Origin: CAIOSQ01 sp044359885
GTDB lineage: Bacteria; Pseudomonadota; Alphaproteobacteria; CACIAM-22H2
NCBI GenBank assembly: GCA_044359885.1
Contig: JBIKLI010000143.1
Coordinates: forward strand, 1-10,261
Length of the DNA: 10,261 bases
Reading direction: 5' to 3'
The position numbers and the translations under genes are program-made. The notes beneath the pieces were generated by a model. It ran no database searches and was not told the DNA's origin. It was given only the letters and a program-made list of their open reading frames with translations. This document shows positions 6,771 to 10,261 of the stretch, one piece after another; positions within the stretch are counted from its first letter, which is position 1; every line of letters starts with the position of its first letter.

Positions 6771-7955
6771 TCAGATCACGTTCATTTCGAGCACCGGCTT
6801 CCGGTCGCGGATACGCGCGTAGCCGAAGAGGCTGGCGTCGATCGTCAGATAGCGGCCATGGACCAGTCGTTCGGCGACGGCGCGGCCGGCAGCCGCGGCC
6901 TGCTGCATGCCGTGGCCGGAGAAGCCGGTGACGAAATGCAGGTTGGCGATCTCGGGATGCGGACCGATGACCGCGTTGTGGTCGAGCGTGTTGTACTCGT
7001 AGTGCCCGGCCCAGCCGCCGGCGAGCCGCAATCGCTCGAAGGCGGGGATGCGCGCGGCGATGGTGGGCCAGATCGGATCGTCGAAGAAGCGATGGTCGAT
7101 CTCGAAATCCTGCGGATCGGCGTCGGGATCCTCGTGCGCGGGCGGCGAGACGCCGGCCAGGAACATGTCCCCCTCGGGACGCACCCAGACGCCGTTGGTG
7201 TCGATCACCAGCGGACAGCCGGGCAGCACGGCCGGCGATCGGAAGACGAAGACGCTGCGCTTGCGCGGCCGTACCGGCAAGTCGATGCCGGCCAGCGCCG
7301 CCACCGCGCCGGATGACGGGCCGGCGGCCAGCACCATCGCCCCGCAGGCGATGCGCCCGCCATCGGCGAGCCGCAGCCCGGCGATCCGGCCGGGCGCCGT
7401 GTCGATGCCCACAACCTCGGCGGCCAGATAGATTGCGCCGAGCGATGCCGCCTTGCGCCGGAAGGCCTGCATCAGCGCCGGCCCGTCGAAGGACCCTTCG
7501 CCGGTCAGGCCGAAGCCGGCCGCGGCGACGCCGTCGGCGACGAGCCAGGGAAAGCGCTGCGTCATCTGGTCGGGCGTCAGCACGGTCGTGTCCGCGCCGT
7601 GGGCGCGCTGCAGCGCCACGTTGCGCCGCAGCAGCTCGGCAGTCGCCGCGCCCGCCATGATCAGGTAGCCGGGCTCGCGCAGTCCGATCGACAGCTGCTC
7701 GCCGGGCAGCGCCAGATGGCGCTCCACCTCGCGCAGGAACCTGATCCCGAACAGCGACAATTCGATGTTGAGCGGGGTCGAGAATTGCTGGCGGATCGAA
7801 CTTGCCGACAGCGCCGAGCTGGCGAAGCGGTAGCTGGGATCCTTCTCGATCACGACCACGCGGCCGCGGAACGCGGGATCGCTGAGCAGGAAGAAGGCGG
7901 TGGCGCTGCCCATCACGCCCCCGCCGACGATCGCGATGTCGGCGCTGGAATCCAT
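6771..7955 (-). CDS. FAD-dependent oxidoreductase, DAO family, FOXRED1-like
   Basis: 394 residues from ATG at 7955. An ATG at 7964 would add MRR and one at 8033 would add 26 residues of palindrome-derived sequence. The start at 7955 puts the Rossmann strand (DIAIVGGGVMGSA, GxGxxG at G11-G13-G16, E37 ending strand two) next to the N-terminus, as usual in the family. GAAG nine bases upstream could be a ribosome site. Blocks SIRQQFS (53-59), NIELSLF, FPWL, GGWAGHYEYNT, GPHP and TGFSGHGMQQA, and the ending EMNVI, closely match human FOXRED1 as I remember it. That protein is a mitochondrial FAD protein needed for complex I assembly. Bacterial relatives are usually annotated as glycine/D-amino acid, sarcosine or dimethylglycine oxidases. 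The flavoprotein fold is certain; the substrate is unknown. The gene lies on the same strand as soeABC, 79 bp upstream. Confidence 0.85.
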   Translation of the reverse strand: MDSSADIAIVGGGVMGSATAFFLLSDPAFRGRVVVIEKDPSYRFASSALSASSIRQQFSTPLNIELSLFGIRFLREVERHLALPGEQLSIGLREPGYLIMAGAATAELLRRNVALQRAHGADTTVLTPDQMTQRFPWLVADGVAAAGFGLTGEGSFDGPALMQAFRRKAASLGAIYLAAEVVGIDTAPGRIAGLRLADGGRIACGAMVLAAGPSSGAVAALAGIDLPVRPRKRSVFVFRSPAVLPGCPLVIDTNGVWVRPEGDMFLAGVSPPAHEDPDADPQDFEIDHRFFDDPIWPTIAARIPAFERLRLAGGWAGHYEYNTLDHNAVIGPHPEIANLHFVTGFSGHGMQQAAAAGRAVAERLVHGRYLTIDASLFGYARIRDRKPVLEMNVI

Positions 7956-8017
7956 GCGCCGCATCTTCGCGCGCCCCACACCCCGGTCAAGCCCGCCCCC
8001 ATACCCAACCGGCGCAA

Positions 8018-8046
8018 GGGGGTCTGACCCCACGGGTCAGAACCCT
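8018..8046. repeat. Strong palindromic hairpin in a divergent intergenic spacer
   Basis: TCTGACCC (8023-8030), a CAC loop and GGGTCAGA (8034-8041) form a perfect 8-bp stem. After a G/A mismatch the stem continues with GGG (8019-8021) against CCC (8043-8045), plus a G-T pair. GGGGTCTG occurs again at 8063-8070, next to the 8-bp palindrome CCCATGGG. It lies between two divergent genes, so it cannot be the terminator of either. It resembles the short extragenic GGGTCTGACCC-type palindromes dispersed in many GC-rich proteobacterial genomes. Only one full copy is in this window, so dispersal cannot be shown here. Confidence 0.7.
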
Positions 8047-8105
8047 GCGGGCCGGGTCCCATGGGGTCTGTCGGCGAGCAGGGCGGATCTGCTATCGGTT
8101 GGGAG

Positions 8106-8723
8106 ATGGCTCGACTTGCTCTTGCCCGCGATCTTGCCGCGCTCGCCGCGCGGGATGCCGACGTCGCGCGCGAACTGGCGCGGATCGGCGCGCCGGCGCG
8201 GCGGCATCGTCCGCCGGGTTTCGCGACGCTGCTGCGGATCATCCTCGGCCAGCAGGTCTCGGTGCAGGCCGCGGCGGCGATGTGGCGGCGGCTGGAGGCG
8301 GGGCTGGGCGGCGTCGTCGAGCCCGCCGTTCTGGCGGAACGCAGCGACGCGGAATTGCGCGCCTTCGGCCTGTCGCGGCAGAAGATCTCCTATGCGCGGG
8401 CGCTGGCAACGGCGCTGGACGGCGGCGGGCTCGATCTCGGTCGCGTACACCGGATGGCCGACGCGCCCGCGATCGCGGCGCTGACGACGGTCAAGGGGAT
8501 CGGCGTCTGGAGCGCCGAGATCTACCTGCTGTTCGCGCTTGGCCGCGGCGACGCCTTTCCGGCCGGTGATCTCGCGCTCAGGATCGGCTATCAGCGGCTC
8601 AAGCGGCTCGATGCCGCGCCGGCCCCTGCGGCCTTGCGCGCGCTGACCGAGGCGTGGAGCCCGTATCGTGGCGCCGCCGCCCACTTTCTCTGGCATTCCT
8701 ACGCCAATCCGCCGCTGGAGTGA
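8106..8723 (+). CDS. DNA-3-methyladenine glycosylase II-type (AlkA-like HhH-GPD) protein
   Basis: 205 residues from ATG at 8106. This enzyme class removes alkylated purines such as 3-methyladenine, starting base excision repair. Visible are ILGQQVS (46-52), the helix-hairpin-helix V129-K-G-I-G-V-W135 with SAE after it, and the candidate catalytic D155 in FPAGDLAL, which matches the active-site Asp of AlkA. Compared with E. coli AlkA (about 280 residues) the N-terminal domain is absent, as in many short bacterial members. The start is uncertain: GGGAG abuts the ATG at 8106 and is too close to be an ideal ribosome site. An in-frame ATG at 8061 would add 15 residues read from the palindromic spacer and has no better ribosome site. 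It diverges from the FAD gene and is followed five bases later by a small ORF, suggesting co-transcription. Confidence 0.88.
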   Translation: MARLALARDLAALAARDADVARELARIGAPARRHRPPGFATLLRIILGQQVSVQAAAAMWRRLEAGLGGVVEPAVLAERSDAELRAFGLSRQKISYARALATALDGGGLDLGRVHRMADAPAIAALTTVKGIGVWSAEIYLLFALGRGDAFPAGDLALRIGYQRLKRLDAAPAPAALRALTEAWSPYRGAAAHFLWHSYANPPLE

Positions 8724-8728
8724 TGCGC

Positions 8729-8908
8729 ATGGCCGATGACGAGGGGCGTATCCTGGGCGAACATGCCGCGTCCGCCGCGGCGGCGCGCGCTCGGCGCCAG
8801 GCCCAGGCCCTGCGCGACAATCTTCGCCGTCGCAAGGCGCAGGCGCGAGCGCGGGAGGATGCCGCCACCGCCGCGCCTGCGCCGGGCGGCGAGGATCCGG
8901 CCCGGTGA
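8729..8908 (+). CDS. Small Arg/Ala-rich hypothetical protein upstream of murA
   Basis: 59 residues from ATG at 8729. GGAG eight bases upstream favours this start over the ATG at 8723, which overlaps the glycosylase stop. The middle (about 15-43) is strongly basic and predicted helical, with RRQAQALRDNLRRRKAQARAR as its core. The tail is Ala/Pro/Gly-rich and probably disordered. No membrane segment, Cys or enzymatic motif is visible. Very short proteins with an LRxNLRRRKAQ core occur near murA in alphaproteobacteria, as I recall, which supports a real gene rather than a random frame. The function is unknown. The basic helix could bind nucleic acid or ribosomes, but nothing in the sequence shows this. 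Confidence 0.7.
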   Translation: MADDEGRILGEHAASAAAARARRQAQALRDNLRRRKAQARAREDAATAAPAPGGEDPAR

Positions 8909-8922
8909 GGCGCGCGCAGGCG

Positions 8923-8952
8923 TTGAGCGCGCCGGGGCCCGGGCGCTAGAAG
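8923..8952 (+). promoter_or_regulatory. murA: Candidate promoter for murA
   Basis: TTGAGC (8923-8928) and TAGAAG (8947-8952) are separated by 18 bp, each matching the sigma-70 consensus at four of six positions. Initiation would give a leader of roughly 90 nt before the murA ATG. The 143-bp gap between the small ORF and murA makes an independent promoter reasonable. The match is modest and unproven. Confidence 0.3.
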
Positions 8953-9051
8953 GACGACGTCCCGTCGCGTCCGCGAGTCGGCCTTATCGGCGCCGTTTTT
9001 CGCGTCTCCGCTGGCGTCGTCGCGGGCGCTGACAAGGGACAGGACGAGGTC

Positions 9052-10261
9052 ATGGACAGGATCAGGATACGTGGAGGCCGGCGACTCGCCGGGCAGATCG
9101 CCGTCGGCGGCGCCAAGAACGCGGCGCTGCCCCTGATGGCGGCGTCGATCCTGACCGATGGCACGCTGACGCTGTCCAACATGCCGGCGCTGGCGGACAT
9201 CGCGACCCTGGCCACGCTGCTGTCGCAGCTGGGCGTCGGCGTGTCGCGCGAGCCGGGCGTGATGCGGCTGTCCTGTCCGAAGGTGGTCAGCACCACCGCG
9301 CCCTACGATCTCGTCCGCAAGATGCGGGCCTCGGTGCTGGTCCTGGGACCGCTGGTCGCGCGCGAGCGCCGGGCGCGGGTTTCGCTGCCCGGCGGCTGCG
9401 CGATCGGCGCCCGCCCGGTCGACCTGCATCTCAAGGGACTCGAGGCGATGGGCGCGCGCATCGAACTGACCGAGGGCTATGTCGAGGCCAGCGCGCCGGA
9501 CGGACTGTGCGGCGCGGAGATCGTCTTCCCCTTCGTTTCCGTCGGCGCCACCGAGAACCTTCTGATGGCGGCGACGCTCGCCCGCGGCACCACGGTCCTC
9601 AAGAACGCGGCACGCGAACCCGAGGTCGAGGACCTGGCCCGCTGTCTCGCGACCATGGGAGCCCGTATCGAAGGCATCGGCAGCGACCGGCTCGTGGTCC
9701 ATGGCATCGACCGTCTCGGCTCGGCCGTGCATCCGATCCTTCCCGACCGGATCGAGACCGGCACCTATGCGATGGCTGCGGCGATCACGGGCGGCGACGT
9801 CGAACTGGTCGGTGCGCGCATCGACCTGCTGGAGGCGGCCGTCGCGGCGCTGCGCGCGGCCGGCATCTCGGTCGAGCCGACGCCGGCGGGCTTCCGGGTC
9901 CGTCGCGGCGGCGCGATCCAGGGGATCGACGTGATGACGGAACCCTATCCGGGCTTCGCGACCGATCTTCAGGCCCAGATGATGGCGTTGCTGACCGTCG
10001 CCGAGGGCGCCTCGATGATCACCGAGACGATCTTCGAGAACCGCTTCATGCATGTCCCCGAACTGCGCCGCATGGGGGCCAACATCAATCTTCACGGGGC
10101 GTCGGCGATGGTGCGAGGGGTGCGCAAGCTGACCGGCGCGCCGGTGATGGCGACCGATCTTCGGGCCTCGGTCAGCCTGGTCATCGCGGGACTTGCCGCG
10201 GAGGGCGAGACCGTGGTGAATCGCGTCTACCATCTGGACCGGGGCTACGAGCGGCTCGAGG
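9052..10261 (+). CDS. murA: UDP-N-acetylglucosamine 1-carboxyvinyltransferase MurA, partial, last residues off the right edge
   Basis: 403 codons from ATG at 9052 are open to the window end; AGGA seven bases upstream supports the start. MurA transfers enolpyruvate from PEP to UDP-GlcNAc in the cytoplasm, the first committed step of peptidoglycan synthesis, and is the target of fosfomycin. Key residues are present: K22-N23 in GGAKNAALP, the catalytic Cys C116 in LPGGCAIGARPVDLHL (C115 in E. coli, the fosfomycin-alkylated residue), D305 in GFATDLQAQ and R397 in LDRGYERLE. C116 rather than Asp predicts ordinary fosfomycin sensitivity of the enzyme. Residue 303 is Ala where the usual motif reads FPTD. 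Compared with the normal length of about 420-430 residues, only the last 15-25 are missing. The gene is preceded by the small ORF at 8729-8908, on the same strand. Confidence 0.97.
   Translation, partial: MDRIRIRGGRRLAGQIAVGGAKNAALPLMAASILTDGTLTLSNMPALADIATLATLLSQLGVGVSREPGVMRLSCPKVVSTTAPYDLVRKMRASVLVLGPLVARERRARVSLPGGCAIGARPVDLHLKGLEAMGARIELTEGYVEASAPDGLCGAEIVFPFVSVGATENLLMAATLARGTTVLKNAAREPEVEDLARCLATMGARIEGIGSDRLVVHGIDRLGSAVHPILPDRIETGTYAMAAAITGGDVELVGARIDLLEAAVAALRAAGISVEPTPAGFRVRRGGAIQGIDVMTEPYPGFATDLQAQMMALLTVAEGASMITETIFENRFMHVPELRRMGANINLHGASAMVRGVRKLTGAPVMATDLRASVSLVIAGLAAEGETVVNRVYHLDRGYERLE

Noticed and set aside
8979..9000. Possible rho-independent terminator before murA (CGGC...GCCG followed by TTTTT)
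   Set aside because: The stem is only 4 bp with a 9-nt loop. The T-run is real, but the hairpin is too weak to call.
8599..10233. A 544-codon minus-strand open frame opposite murA, the small ORF and the end of the DNA glycosylase gene
   Set aside because: The plus strand carries MurA with all catalytic residues. The antisense product is His/Arg/Asp-rich without recognisable motifs.

Overview
The window is a stretch of a very GC-rich bacterial chromosome, most likely from an alphaproteobacterium. The support is the style of the proteins (a SoeABC-type sulfite dehydrogenase, a FOXRED1-like FAD protein, MurA preceded by a tiny Arg/Ala-rich protein) and a tRNA gene with encoded CCA. The order or genus cannot be fixed from the sequence alone. 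Gene density is high, spacers are short, and nothing looks like a phage, transposon, CRISPR array or recent island.

Left part (1-2156). A mandelate racemase/muconate lactonizing enzyme-family gene (minus strand) runs off the left edge and lacks its C-terminus. Behind it lie a tRNA-Thr(GGU) gene (minus) and a plus-strand membrane di-iron hydroxylase of the sterol desaturase/fatty acid hydroxylase superfamily. The 3' end of the hydroxylase gene overlaps the end of the next, convergent operon by 22 bp.

Centre (2135-7955, all minus strand). The core is a tight three-gene operon read right to left: soeA (molybdopterin subunit, no Tat signal), soeB (16-Cys ferredoxin-like subunit; the start overlaps the soeA stop as ATGA) and soeC (eight-helix membrane anchor, 13 nt downstream). 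Together they should form a cytoplasm-facing, membrane-bound sulfite dehydrogenase that oxidises sulfite to sulfate and passes electrons to the quinone pool. Upstream, on the same strand and 79 bp away, is a FAD-dependent oxidoreductase with strong resemblance to mitochondrial FOXRED1. The 79-bp gap holds a conspicuous inverted repeat and a possible promoter.

Right part (8018-10261, plus strand). A divergent spacer with a strong palindromic hairpin separates the FOXRED1-like gene from a short AlkA-type DNA glycosylase, a 59-residue conserved-looking basic protein, and murA, the first committed step of peptidoglycan synthesis. murA runs off the right edge with only its last few residues missing.

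No wholly new multi-gene system is visible. The points most worth a second look are the pairing of the FOXRED1-like protein with a sulfite dehydrogenase, the inverted repeat in front of soeA, the palindrome at 8018-8046, the altered active-site motif of the enolase-superfamily protein, and the uncharacterised small protein before murA.
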